Shown: positions 1 through 12,524, counted from the stretch's first letter. The stretch: 64,000 bases of DNA from Glandiceps talaboti (GCF_964340395.1 NC_135562.1:20528626-20592625); one strand, 5' to 3'. Notes: generated by a model from the letters alone, not told the origin. Program-made: numbers and translations.

Positions 1-540
1 AGTGTAATCACGGTGAGGGCAAATCGTATGCGGCGTCCACGATCGATATTAGACGATAAACGTAATATTTGATTGTAATACATTTGTAACATTTGATATA
101 TATGTAACAACGTCAAGTAAAATCACACGTTCGCAAACTATTCCTGGTAACATATTTTTGGTTCATCTGAAGACATTTCATCACCCAGTATCTGGGCTAT
201 TACAGATCCTGTACTTACATTCAACTAAAGTCATGATCGTACATAGCGGTAGAAACATACATATAAAGAGTACAGAGTAGAGACTGAACATCTTGAGATA
301 GTCACAGCTCAGACCACTAAGGTCACACCAAGACAAATCACTGGGCTATCAACAATTCCATTTATCCGCATTTCTCAAGTCAAGCACCAACAACATTTCA
401 GTGAATTTGATATTTTATTATTGTAAATGTGGTAGGCAGTGTTGTACTTACATTTGTTTCGGGTACTAGCCACGAAACACGGCCCAACTCACGCAGTAAG
501 GTGTATTAGCTAGTTTTGAAAGTTTAGCTAGGACTTAGAA
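1..540. other. Intergenic, nothing recognised
   Basis: AT-rich DNA with no supported reading frame, RNA gene or clear repeat. A short motif around 465-500 (a GCCACGAAACACGGCCCAA core) recurs at about 5333-5360, so part of it belongs to a dispersed low-copy family. Confidence 0.6.
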
Positions 541-1000
541 GTTTATACAGCTAAGCTAGAAGTGTATAAATCTAAACTTTTTTAAGTTTAGAAAGTTTAG
601 CTTGAAATTTAGTCATCTAAGTTAGAAGTGTCTAACCATTATGGTCTAACTCTAATTCTAAACTTTATAAACTATCTAAAGTTTATCAACTTTAGCTCGA
701 TATTTAGATGGTCTAAATAGCGGATAAAGTTTAGACTTTATAAACTATCCACTATTTAGACCATCTAAATATCGTTATAAACTTTCTAAATTGTCCACTA
801 TTTAGACGATCTGAACTTAAATATCCCACAACGATATATCCGCTATTTAGACGATCTAAATATCGTTCTGAACTTTATAAATTATCCGCTAACTAGATGA
901 ACTGTCCCTACTGTAAAAAGTTTTACAAGGATATATCCGCCAATTATCCGATCTAAAAATCGTTGTAAACTTTAGAAAGTTTATAAACTATCCACACTTA
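541..1000. repeat. AT-rich hairpin repeat block
   Basis: Variants of a CTATTTAGACNATCTAAATATCG motif occur repeatedly in both orientations. The clearest dyad has arms of about 30 bp at 698-730 and 742-774. The right part (about 890-990, including AAAAGTTTTACAAGGATATA) reappears in reverse complement at about 4050-4250. This is seen directly. It may be a small non-autonomous fold-back element, but no target duplication was found. Confidence 0.6.
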
Positions 1001-1641
1001 TGCCCTTTATCTGTCATAATGTTGACACATTGTTTGACATGTACGGGATTAGCACACACTTACATAACCTCTTCTCAATTATGGCATTTCTGTACTCACA
1101 TATGACCCCATAAAAATTGAACTTGTATTACGTCATTCTTCTAACATTAGATTTAAACTTGCCTAGCCACTTGAAGCACTAGTGCTCCCCGCATTCAGTG
1201 TTTACATGGTTTACATTATATATGTCTTAGAATTTTAGCAACCGAGGATGGTATCGACACTTGTCTTTGTTTTCCAATGGCAAGCACGTTATCTTTGTGT
1301 GCTTTATGCAATGAAAATAGTCGACAAGATATTCTAAATTTTGAAATAGAACTTCTGCTCCAACGTTACCCTTTCGTCTCAAATTGACTCGAACTCACAA
1401 GCGTGATCATAACCGGCATATCGAAATCGACTGAAATTCTCACTACAATTCTGAGTAGAAAAACAAACACCTGTGTGCTAATGTGACGGGTATTCATATA
1501 TAATGGTGCATACATTACAATAATTACGCCACAAGGACGGACTTTGGACAACATTCTGGCTGTACAGTCGTAAAACCTGTCAACATTACAGTTTATCTTA
1601 CAGCCAACAAATGTGTCCGAGTCATTTGCAGGCATTCGGTT

Positions 1642-2334
1642 GGCATACCACAGTGAGCGCAGGCTCAGTTAGTTTTGTTTACAAATATAAACAAACAAGT
1701 AAACAAACAAGTAAACAAACAAACACACAAACAAAACACAAGTAAAAAACAGACAAACAAATAAACAAGTAAACAAACAAGTAAACAAACGTACAAACAA
1801 ACAAACAAACACACAAATAAAGCAAACAAAAGCAAACAAACAAAGCAAACAAAAGCAAACAAACAAACAAACTAACCGACACATGAGTAGATACATACAT
1901 GAGTAAACGACAACAAACAAACACTACCCCCATATATGATCTAGCGAGGTGTATTTTTGACTGATCTGAAGTCAAATTATGGCATTTTTTTCAGGATACG
2001 AAAATTATAATAGTACTCGCTTTTGGGTATGGATGTTGATCAGTCTCAACCCTTTTGGGTTATTTCCAGATGTGACCATGTGGGGGGGGGGGGGTAGTGT
2101 TTGTTCGTTGGTTTGTTGTTGTTTACTAATGTATGTATCTACTCATGTGTCGATTAGTTTGTTTTTTTTTGTTTGTTTCTTTTGTTTGTTTGTTTGTTTG
2201 TTTATTCGTTTTGTTTATTTGTGTGTTTATTTGTTGTTGTTTTTTACTTGTTTGTGTTTTGTTTGTTTGTTTGTTTACTTGTTTGTTTATATTTGCATTA
2301 AAACTAACTGAGCCTGAGCTCCCTGTGGGCATAC
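1642..2334. mobile_element. Fold-back element with simple-repeat arms
   Basis: The left arm (about 1642-1931) and right arm (about 2088-2334) are imperfect reverse complements around a 155-bp spacer. Each arm has a unique outer end (GGCTCAGTTAGTTTT), then AAAC/GTTT-type simple sequence, then an inner unique stretch around an ACATGAGTAGATACATAC motif. Because unique ends pair as well as the simple sequence, this is a true inverted repeat and not two unrelated microsatellites. It has no coding potential: the cysteine/phenylalanine-rich frames here only reflect GTTT repeats. A fold-back MITE is the simplest explanation. Confidence 0.6.
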
Positions 2335-2834
2335 TTAACAACAGTATTGTACTTGGCATGCGTTTGTACCCGTTCATTGTTATTTTCAATACAATATGAG
2401 GGTTTGGGTTCTGTGTCTCCTCCTCCCCAACTGTTCCACTTTCTTTGGCTTGTTTTGATTCGTTACTACCTGGTCGTTATCTTCAGTGTGGCCACTGCAA
2501 AACGTTCATGCACGTCTTGAAAAATATTTGGCATCCACGAGGCACATTTCAGATGTCTTTGGTGCTACACACACTGGCCTCCTTATCTTCTCATTGTCGT
2601 CGATTCAGTGACACGTTACCTTCGGCCCAGCCTGGTACATCGCAGACATGCGAAGTCCGCTGGGAAACAAAAACAAAACCACACCTTTTTATTCAAATAT
2701 ATTCACCATGGAAAACTCGATATCGAACGAGGAACCGTCACTCCACGTTGTAGTTACAACGAGTATACTACTAAGTACCATCTTGGAAGGAACAAGTATT
2801 CCCTCACATCTATGTATTTTCCATAGTTGTCAAA

Positions 2835-3114
2835 ATGTATGTATGTATGTATGTATGTATGTATGTATGTATGTATGTATGTATGTATGTATGTATGCAT
2901 GCATACGCACGCACGCACGTACGTATGTACGTACGTACGTGTGTGTGTACGTACATATGTATGCATGTACGTATGTATGTATGTATGTATGTATGTATGT
3001 ATGTATGTATGCATGCGTGCATGTATGCATGTATGTATGTATGTATGTATGTATGTATGTATGTATGTACGTACGTACGTACGTACGTACGTACGTGTGT
3101 ATGTACGTACGTGC

Positions 3115-3155
<41 letters not shown>
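2835..3155. repeat. Compound microsatellite (GTAT)n/(GTAC)n/(GT)n
   Basis: Long GTAT runs with interspersed GTAC and GCAC variants end in a pure GT run near 3115-3154. The open frames across it (MYVC/HTYI repeats) are artefacts of the 4-bp period. Confidence 0.95.
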
Positions 3156-3158
<3 letters not shown>

Positions 3159-3246
3159 ACATGTTTTTTTAAAAAGTCATACATATTGATTCGAGTGCCT
3201 GTGACATGACAGTGTATATAAGGAAGTTTGTACAATATACCAGCTC

Positions 3247-3728
3247 CGTGTAGCATGGTGGTTAGTGCACAGGAGTAGCAGTCGGGAGGTCATGGGTTTG
3301 AATCCCACTGGAAACTAGGGATTTTTCTGTGACCGACCCAAATCCAGGGCGAGTGTTCTACAGACTCGATGGGTAGGCTGTATCACTCAGCCGTCTCTCA
3401 CTCACAAGACCAATGCGAATATCGGGGGGGGGGGGGGGCTTAGAATAATGACTCGAAAAGTCGGGGACGATTACTCACACGAGCCCATAGGTGTTGTTTG
3501 CCGGGCCTGGGTGACTCAATGATATAGCCTGTGGACTGACTGGGAAATCCTTGACAGTTCCACATCTGTAACGTGATATAGAGCGTGCAACATGGCCCTG
3601 TCGGGTAGTCCCACACCTGAATGGAACTCTGTGGAAATTCGTGTGATTGTGTGTACATGTCTGCATAACAGAAAATCGGTGGGAGGAATTCCCAGTACAA
3701 AAAGAAATTCAAAAAAGAAGAAAAAGAA
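3247..3728 (+). mobile_element. tRNA-derived SINE
   Basis: The 5' head resembles a tRNA with an RNA polymerase III internal promoter. Box A-like TAGCATGGTGG lies at 3251-3261 and box B-like GGTTTGAATCC at 3295-3305, about 33 bp apart. An unrelated body follows, including a G-run at 3425-3438, and the unit seems to end in an A-rich tail near 3690-3728. The tRNA part cannot fold into a full acceptor stem, so this is a SINE and not a tRNA gene. The 3' boundary is inferred from the A-rich tail only. Confidence 0.65.
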
Positions 3729-4049
3729 GTATACAATATTGATTTCGTACCTTCGGCTCGCTGCTGAAAATTATTTCAACTTCTTCTTCACATACTCCTG
3801 CTATATATCTTCTCATTCCTCTAGTGTCGTAACCAAAGTTCTCCTCCAGACAATTCTCAGACGTAAAGTACTTAAATTCAAACGCTGTTCATTTAAAAGC
3901 CAGTCAACAGTACTGCCTCGCCAAAATTTGCAAATATTTTTCAACAACTGATGACCGTCTCGCTCCTCATCACATCATATGTACGTCTCATTATATACTT
4001 TAGCACATGCTTCAAAAATCATACTCCCTATTGTCACATTGATATTGTG

Positions 4050-4250
4050 CCCGTCTAATTAGCGGATAGTTTATATAATGTATAAAGTGTAGGTAGATAT
4101 TTAGATGCCATAATTAGTGGATAACGTTTATAAAGTTGAGAACGATATTTAGATGCGATAATTAGCGGATACATCCTTGTAAAACTTTTTTCGCTAGGGA
4201 CTAATTAGTGGATAGTTTATAAGTTTAGAACATACATATCCGCTAAAGTC
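4050..4250. repeat. Inverted copy of the 541-1000 hairpin repeat
   Basis: The motifs ATTAGCGGATAGTTTATA and GCGGATACATCCTTGTAAAA, followed by a GCTAGGGAC box, are reverse complements of sequence at about 890-990. The two copies lie about 3 kb apart in opposite orientation. Confidence 0.55.
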
Positions 4251-4435
4251 ATGCAGTTTAGCTGCGTTTATATCTAGTTTAGCTCCCACAGGTAATACAT
4301 AGCTACATACCCTAGGGAAAGACACAATTCCACACGTTACTCCGTGATTTTCGAGTTCAATGACAGTTGAGAGGCACAGAGACACCACGGTACATGTATA
4401 TGCTGTATGTTGAGAAATCTTATATTTCATATTTG

Positions 4436-4990
4436 CGAGATAAAAAGATTCTTAAAACGTTTATTTTTTAAAGCCCAACTTCGTCTCCTTTACGATAGCT
4501 ATGAAAATGACCCTGCATCACGAGGCAGGGAAAAGTGGTTGAAGAATGTAAACACCGAAATATTCAAGTAAAAATTGTTATACTTGATAAACGTACAAAC
4601 TCGGCGTGTTCCTCCTTAAAATGACTTTGGTGACAAAAGCTTAGAAAAGATGCAAAGTACAAACTGGAAATATGGTCCCGCAACACGAGGGTTGCGTGAC
4701 GTGTTGCGTGAACGACAGAGTTACATCGTGACATCTTATACACATGTACATGTACACTACATAACTCTCATGTAAACTGGCATGTGATAGTGCGACTTGA
4801 AAAGAATACCTACGTTTATAAGATAAAAATAAATTACTTTGTATTGCATTTTGCCCATTTTATTTCAACGAAAAATAATTGTATCGGACAACCATTTCAG
4901 TCAATTAAAATGTGTGTACATGTAGATGTGTGCCATGTACGACAGCGTCATGTTAGATGTATTACATGTAAAAGCAGATGAATTAGTGAT
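4436..4990. repeat. Diverged direct duplication, copy 1
   Basis: Shares a collinear series of blocks with 5455-5990: CGAGATAAAAAGAT, a cluster around ATGGTCCCGCAACACGAGGG (near 4672), CTTGAAAAGAATACCTACGT and TATTTCAACGAAAAATAA. Spacing between the copies is about 1.02-1.08 kb. No reading frame is conserved, so it looks like an old segmental duplication or two copies of an unnamed repeat. Confidence 0.6.
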
Positions 4991-5454
4991 TAAGATTTAT
5001 GGTACGTTTTTTTTTCTTGTGCTGAAATAATGAAATCAAACATGCAATGTACATTCGTAATAATAAGTAGTGAATGTATAAAATAATGTAGTAAATGTAT
5101 TTCGTGCAAGCATCCTGGATGACTACACGCCGACCAAATAAATTAATCTAACATGTTGAATAACGTACTAAACAAAGTTGATGACGGAGGTCCCTTCCCG
5201 TCCAAGCGTTTTTATCCGATAACATCGTCCAAAAATCTAACAGTTTCGTAACTTAGACTATCTAGATGACGGAGATCCCTTTTCAACTAAGCAGTTTTAT
5301 CATATCTCACATAAGATTTGACATTTAAGGTTAGCCACGAAACACGGCCCAAGTCACGCGAGTTGACGCACCGCAGTACATGTACAATGTGCATGTACAT
5401 GTACATGCTGTCTGTGCCGGTGAGGTATTGAGAAAACTTACATTATTTATTATA

Positions 5455-5990
5455 TTTGCGAGATAAAAAGATGCACAGATTCTTAAAACGTTTATTTTTG
5501 AAAGCATAACTTGTCTCTTTTTCGATAGTCACAAAAATGAACCTGTGATACGAGGAGATGAAAAAGTGGCCGAATACTGTGAATACCAAGTATGCAGCAA
5601 AAACAGTTATCTTTGATATATATACGTACGCACTCAGTGTGTTCCCTTTAACTATTGTGGTGATAAAAGCTGTCATATTAAATGAATGCAAGAAAAAAAT
5701 TATGCATCCTTAACAAGTACAAAATGGAAATATGGTCCCGCAACACGAGGGTTGCGTGAACGACAGAGTTACACCATGACATTCAATAAACTACATATTA
5801 ACTCTGGCCTTCAGAAACCAAAACGGTGATAGTGCAACTTGAAAACAATACCTACGTCTACAAGAATGTAGGTAATGTAATGTAATGTAAATGTAATTAC
5901 AAAAATGTACTACGTTATTGCATTTTGTCAATTCTATTTCAACGAAAAATAACTATATCAGACAGCCATTTGTGTGGACGTGTGCCTACG
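5455..5990. repeat. Diverged direct duplication, copy 2
   Basis: Second copy of the 4436-4990 block, in the same orientation and with the same order of conserved boxes (for example ATGGTCCCGCAACACGAGGG near 5732). Confidence 0.6.
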
Positions 5991-8600
5991 CCTGTACGGT
6001 AGTGTCGGGTGTTATCCGATAGCATCGTTAAACATATAACATTTTGAAAAACTTAGACAAACTTGACGACGGAATTCTCTTCCCGATGAAGCGTTTTTAT
6101 CCGATAATATTGTCTAAAAAACAAACATTTTGAATACCTATCCAGACGACAGAGATTCCTTCCCAATGAAGCATATTTATCAAATGTTATCGATGTTATC
6201 GATGCTATCCGATAGATATCTAACACATTGAATAACTTATATATTAGACTTTCAAGACGAAGTCTTTTATCCGATATTACCGATCATTGGGAAAGGGATA
6301 GTTATCCAAAATATTAGATTTTTAGACGATATCATCGAATATGTCAGGCATTTCCCTTTTAATTTACAGTTGTTAAGTTTACACGTCGATCAGGGCTTCA
6401 GATGGGCGTGTTTAAAGTGGAAACTTGATGTAATAATTTTGAAAATTAATAGTCAGGTCATGTAATCAAGAGAACGTTGATATGACGTTGATGGACTCCG
6501 AACAGGGCAAAACCAAAAGTTCGTATGGTACAGTATAAAGGGTAAAAAGGTTATTCAACGAGTGTAGTGAATCATGTGAATATGTGCTCGAGCACGTACT
6601 GAAATGTCGATCGTCAATCAATCGATCGCGATCATTTTTAGGGTTAGGGTGCATTTTCCAGGGTTTCTAGGGAGGGTTTGAAATTCTAGGGTTTTCCAGG
6701 ACCGTGCGAACCCTAGTCTATAGACACACATTCAGAATACTCCCGTATGTAAAAAGAAACTAAGAATATTTATTTTCCATCGACGAATATTCAGGCTTAG
6801 GTTTAATTTCTCTATCAAATTTGTCACTTATGAGGTAAAGTCAACATAAATTATCCCACCCCACGAGGGTTTACTGAACGATACGGACACTCAATAAACT
6901 ACAGGATTCGTGTATTTGTAGCATATTATATACATTTTGTAAATCAAAAGACGCACACGTTATTTAAATGGTTGTTATTTCAAAGATTTTATCGTCTGAA
7001 AATGTGTTATAGACCCTTTCGGGATAGCCACGAAAATAATCCCGGGCCACGAGAGTTGGGTGACCGTTGAGTGACACTGAAAACAACACACTTTTTATGC
7101 ATGTGTGAAGCGTTGTCAAAACCTATGATAGTGTGATAGCAGTTCATTTATAATGTATTATTTTAGCTCATCACATTCCACTACTGGACAGCAGATACAA
7201 TTAACTAGTTCCACTTCTGACATAAATACTGGATCATATTTGGTATGACTTGACCTCGACGTATTACATGGATAGCTATTAAAGTCCTCCTTGCATGACC
7301 TCACTATTAAAGTGAAGACATGGTACACGCGTGTCATGATCACATGTACATGTTGTATTGTGGCGTACATTGTACATGTATAAGTGACGTGAGGAAGTTG
7401 TTGTAACGATAGCTAGACTACAAGCACTTATCACACAGCAGCAATTGTAATTTATCTAAACGTATTATGTTCAATTTCGTTCAAGTTATTAAGTTCTTTA
7501 AGAAATTGCTCAGCCCCATGACCTTTGAATACTGGTCAATTTGTGACAGTTGTAAAATTATTTTGTCATCAGCTTTGTACATATACACTACCTGTCCTTA
7601 CTTCTCATGTCGGTGACCAAGGAATCATTACTTGAAAGAATAATCATGCGAATAAGCCAACCACCAAAGCCATGTATCAATTTGTAACAGCGCAAACTGT
7701 CAATATGACAATTTAGACAATGTACCGTACGTAAACTTAGACGTCCGTTATGTACATGTACATGTACATGTAGTCTATCTGCTAGACCTCGGATGTTCTT
7801 CACATAGAATACGACACACGACCGAACATCGCATGTTTGGGCAAGCCCTCACTGCGAACTTCGTTCGCTTATACTATCGAAAGAAAGCCCGAACGTCTAG
7901 CAGCAAGACTCATGCATATGTACATGTACTATTTAGTTCACAACAAGTAAAACCATTTAGATTTAGTGACTAACTCAACCAAAAATGCATCGAAGTCCAT
8001 TTTCTAAGTACACGTTTCTTAGTTTTCTAGGGACTTTTGCAGTAAAAAAAATACACGCAAATCCTTGTACATGTGCATGTACTCTATACACGTAGTTCTA
8101 GAATAAATACTGAAAACTGTTCCAGGGATGTAACACTGCTGCCCCTCCCCCCCGGGGGGGGGGGGTACTCAGTGTAGTAACGGCATATATACTTGTATGT
8201 ACCGCGGTTTTGACATCCCCCTCCCCTTCGACGTACATGTACAAAAGTCATGTACATGTACATGTATGGTACATTGTACGTATTTGTCCTTTTCGGGATA
8301 GCCACGAAAATAGTCCCGTGCCACATCGTTTAAAACGTTCATTTTATGGCGTGGAAAGGGTTATTTTTAGTGAATCATATTCCCAAAGACTTGCATATTA
8401 TATCATATTGGAAGATAAAAAAGACATAACGCTTTCATAACGCTTATTTTACAGCCATTTAAAATCGATATGTTCATTTGTCATTTATATGCGACACTCA
8501 CATTATTTAAAACGTTCATGGAATAAAAATGTGTGGCAGCCATTATCTCTTTTGGGATAAACGCAACAATGACCCCACGCGTCACGCGGGGGGATGAGTG
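5991..8600. repeat. Scattered short members of the same repeat family
   Basis: A box reading roughly GGGATAGCCACGAAAATA followed by TCCCGNGCCACGAG recurs near 7020, 8290 and, degenerate, 8560; related boxes lie at 4495 and 5523. Blocks with a GACGGANNTCCCTTCCC motif followed by GCGTTTTTATCCGATA recur near 5190-5310 and 6060-6180. Tandem ACATGT tracts lie near 7750-7772 and 8235-8268. No gene is supported. Confidence 0.45.
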
Positions 8601-10400
8601 ATTTCATGATCGAATTACACCAAGACGTTAAGGCCTATTAAAAAAAATTTTGTGGTTCCGATTACGCTCAATTTTAGAATAGTTGGGGTAGATAGATTTT
8701 TTTTAATTTTCATACGTGAGTGTCAAGTTCAGGTAGTTATGTTTTCCGCTGTCTCCATATGGTCTCTGTGTTATTGGTTTCTTCCCATCAGATCACAGGG
8801 TAAAGGACAAATGATCAATTTTGTACTCGCGATTTTCCGGATTTCTAATATTATTTTCTGTATATTTCAAATAAAGTTTTAAATACTGTTTCCTCTCACT
8901 GTTTTTTTCTATTTCCTACCTGATATCAATGTCTTATCTGAGTTTATCAGCTTTGCATTAATTAGTAGCTTGCTAGAACAAACTCACTATTTGCCCAAAT
9001 TAACGCATTATACCGTGAGTGTAAACATCTACTGATACCACTAATGGTAGCACACGGATTAAAAGACAAAAATAAGTGTATGAAAAAAAAAGATTTTGTC
9101 AATTTGCTATCAACGGGAAATATCTGAGGCGACGTCATCAATAGAAATGAGCGTCACATGCATGATGGCCCGTATCAAGTTTTCCCCCTTTAAATTGAGA
9201 TCGTACTTATATTCACCGACTGCAAAATGGTAACCTACATGTACATATACATATTATGATGAACGTGAGTTATATTTTATGAAGGGATAGTAGATTGTAG
9301 TCATGTGGGTTAAGTGAATAAATATATATTAAACATCAAATATATCCCGCCCACTAGCTACGGACTACTGCACTGTTTATTTATTGGTAGTGTAGAGAAA
9401 ACTGAGCAGTGACGACAAAATAAATGAATTAGATGTAATTACAAATATTAACATATATCACGCTTTCTATGACTAATAAGTGTATCGATTTTACAGCGAT
9501 ATTTATCATGATACGCGGATAACCTTTGACACTGCTGACTTCCGTTGTTGACCCAGAGGCTAGGTCGACATTCCAAAGACGAGTCTGTACGCATTCGATT
9601 CGTACTGTGCTTGCCATTTCGTTTATGTGAAAGTGCATAACAGTGTATTCGTCCACCTTGTATCGTTGCTAAAACATCGATATTCAAAACATTTTCATGT
9701 CTATGGTTCTCCGTGGTTATAGCATAGACAGATCAGTGCATAAAGTCGTGAGCGGTCTATAATCACTAACAAGGTTCATACGGCCAGACGAAATTGACAA
9801 AAGCAGTGCCGATAAATCACCAAATTCGTGAATAAAATAGCGTGTGACCACCCATGCTAAGCCATATGTGTATGTGTTGTTTTACAGTGAGGGCGGGAAG
9901 TATATATAAACCAAAAGGGTTTATGTAGAGCATAGAATTGAGTATCACCCACGTGTAGAGTTCGTGGGATCAAGACACAACACAGGCCGATAATATACCA
10001 GCGTTCCTACCGACAACTACATGTACGTGGACCTACTTGTAAGTTGTGGTAAACATACATGTAATAACATCAGGATAATCATAATCAAACAAACGCTGGC
10101 ACAGTTGCGGTCAATGTTTAGGCAGTCTTATTTTTTTTTACTGAGCAGCAACTTTATGTAACACATTCTACAATATCCTGGTGAAATTTGGTCAGTATAA
10201 ATTCACTACATAGCCATAGGAATTGAACTTGGTTTCATTCTACTATATAGTGTACTATCGTAAATAACATCACGTCCATGCATTTCACGTGGACCTACAC
10301 GGAAGCAAAATGCGTGGACACAGCCACGCATGTGTGAAATCCCTCGTTTACACACGCGATAATCCCTCGTTTACAACGCGGGAATGGTCAAGAAACATTT
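8601..10400. other. Intergenic, nothing recognised
   Basis: No supported gene, RNA or repeat structure. The reading frames present are below 80 codons and lack recognisable composition or motifs. A short tandem of CCTCGTTTACA boxes lies at about 10340-10378. Confidence 0.5.
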
Positions 10401-10434
10401 GTCTGGTAGTGTACGTACGTACGTATATATGTAT

Positions 10435-10683
10435 CATGATTATTGGGTATTTTTTAAATTTCAGGCGTATTCTATTGGGTTCTATTAGGTGCGTGCGAAT
10501 TTAAGAACTTATCCCACGTACAACCGTTTATTTATATCACGCGCGGTTTTGTTCCATTATATTTAGAAATGTTCGGGTTGTCACCTGGCATTTCTCTGTC
10601 TCGCCAATTTTTCCTTTGAAAAAGAATATTTATTCGAAACGTCGGATTTAACAGCTATATATACGGACTGGTTTATTAGTTCC
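10435..10683 (+). mobile_element. Penelope-like element, 3' tail fragment
   Basis: Closely similar over its whole length to the reverse complement of 12580-12826, which is the 3' tail of a PLE carrying GIY-YIG coding sequence. The conserved end has TTGAAAAAGAATATTTATTC followed by GAAACGTCGGATT. It lies between GTAC/GTAT-type simple sequence (10411-10434) and a long (GTAT)n tract (from 10697). It is therefore a severely 5'-truncated copy sitting inside a microsatellite. Confidence 0.65.
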
Positions 10684-10696
10684 TTATGCATTTCTA

Positions 10697-10698
10697 CG

Positions 10699-10732
<34 letters not shown>

Positions 10733-10760
10733 TGTATGTACGTACGTACGTACGTACGTA

Positions 10761-10792
<32 letters not shown>

Positions 10793-10812
10793 TGCATGTA
10801 TGCCTGCCTGCC

Positions 10813-10863
<51 letters not shown>

Positions 10864-10948
10864 ATGCATGCATGCATGCATGCATGCATGTATGTTTGTA
10901 TGTATGTATGTATGTATGTATGTATGTATGTATGTATGTATGTATGTT
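10697..10948. repeat. Compound microsatellite (GTAT)n/(GTAC)n/(GTGC)n
   Basis: Blocks of GTAT, GTAC, GCAC, GCCT, GTGC, GCAT and again GTAT follow each other. Frames across it are artefacts. It directly follows the PLE tail. Confidence 0.95.
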
Positions 10949-11080
10949 ATTGATGGTTTACCTTCTAATGCTGTGGATGGTGATGAATCTACCTGTATTC
11001 ACATTGAAACTGATGGTACTAGTACCTTACCATTGTTGACCATTGATCTTGAAAGAGAACTTATAAATCCGTACATCTGA
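10949..11080 (+). pseudogene. Possible fucolectin/F5-8C-like exon fragment
   Basis: The frame leaving the microsatellite reads a short, protein-like stretch of 43 codons ending in TGA at 11078-11080. It contains SNAVDGDESTCIHIETDG followed a few residues on by a TIDLEREL segment. An NAVDG-x(n)-STC ... DLG-like pattern is characteristic of fucolectin/tachylectin-4 (FTP) and discoidin-type folds. That assignment is from memory of the family and rests on one short segment. There is no visible acceptor upstream because the microsatellite abuts it. An AATAAA follows at about 11083. It may be a captured or truncated exon, or chance. Confidence 0.3.
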
Positions 11081-11890
11081 TGAATAAAATTGTTATTAAA
11101 AATAGATGGGATTTCACTGGACAAGGTAGGTAAACGATAAGTTTATAAAGGTTCTAATACTGTGACAGTAGAAATGGGGTTGGTGCGGTGTTTCACTTAT
11201 CAGATATGATATCTATTACACACCTACAGACAATTTTGTACCTAAAATAAACTAGTATAGAGGTGCTTAGCACAGTTTGGATGTACTAATCATATTGCTT
11301 ATGGTAAGTTAACAATTGAAGCCACAAAAATCATCACGTCCACGTGTAAGGTCACGGTAGTTTCAGCCTTAAGGCAAACGCATATTAAACACAAGGTGGA
11401 TGGGGGTGGGATAGGTAGATAGATAAAATTATGTAGGTAGGTTGAATTGAGTGTAGTACAGCTGATATAATACAGATGATGACATAAGAATAATCCATAT
11501 ATGGTTTTGGATTTCATTCTTTGTTTATTTGGCTGTATGACAAGAGGTTCCTTGCTATTAGTTCTACAATTAGTACAAAATGGACATACAGCATATATTC
11601 TTTAGAACATTATCAGCAAATATCCATAAATATTTTTTTTTTTTGGGGGGGGGGGGTGGTATGTTATCCAACAGCCATTTCAATGATGTTTGCGACTACA
11701 TAATGGTGTATATCGATCATTAAATGATCTGAATATAATCTGAATATAACCTGAATATGGGTAGGTTATATCGTTCGCCACCATATTAAGTAACTAGTTA
11801 TTGCAGTCCTTCCTTTCTTTTTAGCTACATTGGCCACTTGTATTGTCAAAGTTATCCGAGCTGTCGGTCTGCAGTCAATTTATTTTCATA
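11081..11890. other. Intergenic, nothing recognised
   Basis: No supported gene. Contains a T-run/G-run at about 11632-11657 and otherwise ordinary AT-rich DNA. Confidence 0.5.
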
Positions 11891-11909
11891 CATGAAAGTC
11901 TGTATGTTT

Positions 11910-11911
<2 letters not shown>

Positions 11912-11956
<45 letters not shown>

Positions 11957-12155
11957 AAATCAATATGTAACAATCAAATAAGTACAAACAAACAAAACAT
12001 GTCATATGTATGTATGTCTGTCTGTCTGTATGTATGTATGTATGTATGTATGCGTGCGTACATGCGTGCGTGCGTATGTATGTATGTATGTATGTATGTA
12101 TGTATGTATGTATGTATGTATGTATGCGTGTGTATGTATGTATGTATGTAAGTAT
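11912..12155. repeat. Microsatellites (ACAG)n and (GTAT)n
   Basis: (ACAG)n at about 11912-11957, then (GTCT)n/(GTAT)n with GTGC interruptions at about 12005-12155. Confidence 0.9.
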
Positions 12156-12524
12156 GTTACATGGTTCCTGCTTGGCTCCCTGCGTATAGATATGTAGAGG
12201 AATCCCTCTCCTAGATCTATCTGCAGAGGGCGCAAAATATACCAATTGATTAAAGATAAAATGGATAAATGCCACCTCTTAATACATTAGGGAGCCGCCA
12301 TTATCGTGACCCCTCCTTGACACAAATTTTCTTCATAACCCCCCCCCCCCCCACCATTTTACAATCATTACTCATTAACTGTTAATGGCTACAAAAATTA
12401 TACAATTTGAGGTGGAGTGTTCCATCGAAACACCATACACACACGTGTAAATATGAATTCATACATACGCACGTATGTACGTACATACAGATCATTCATA
12501 CAGTGATACACACACACTAAAACA

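Noticed and set aside
2648-3256. Long open frames encoding MYVC, HTYI or RTHA repeats (also at 10581-11039 and 11843-12275)
   Set aside because: They are translations of 4-bp microsatellites, open on both strands and in several frames.
3251-3305. Functional tRNA gene
   Set aside because: Promoter boxes are present, but no acceptor or anticodon stem pairing of a full tRNA is evident and an A-rich-tailed body follows.
6635-6660. Interstitial telomere repeat (GGGTTAGGGT)
   Set aside because: Only about one and a half units; the following TAGGGT-like motifs are irregular.
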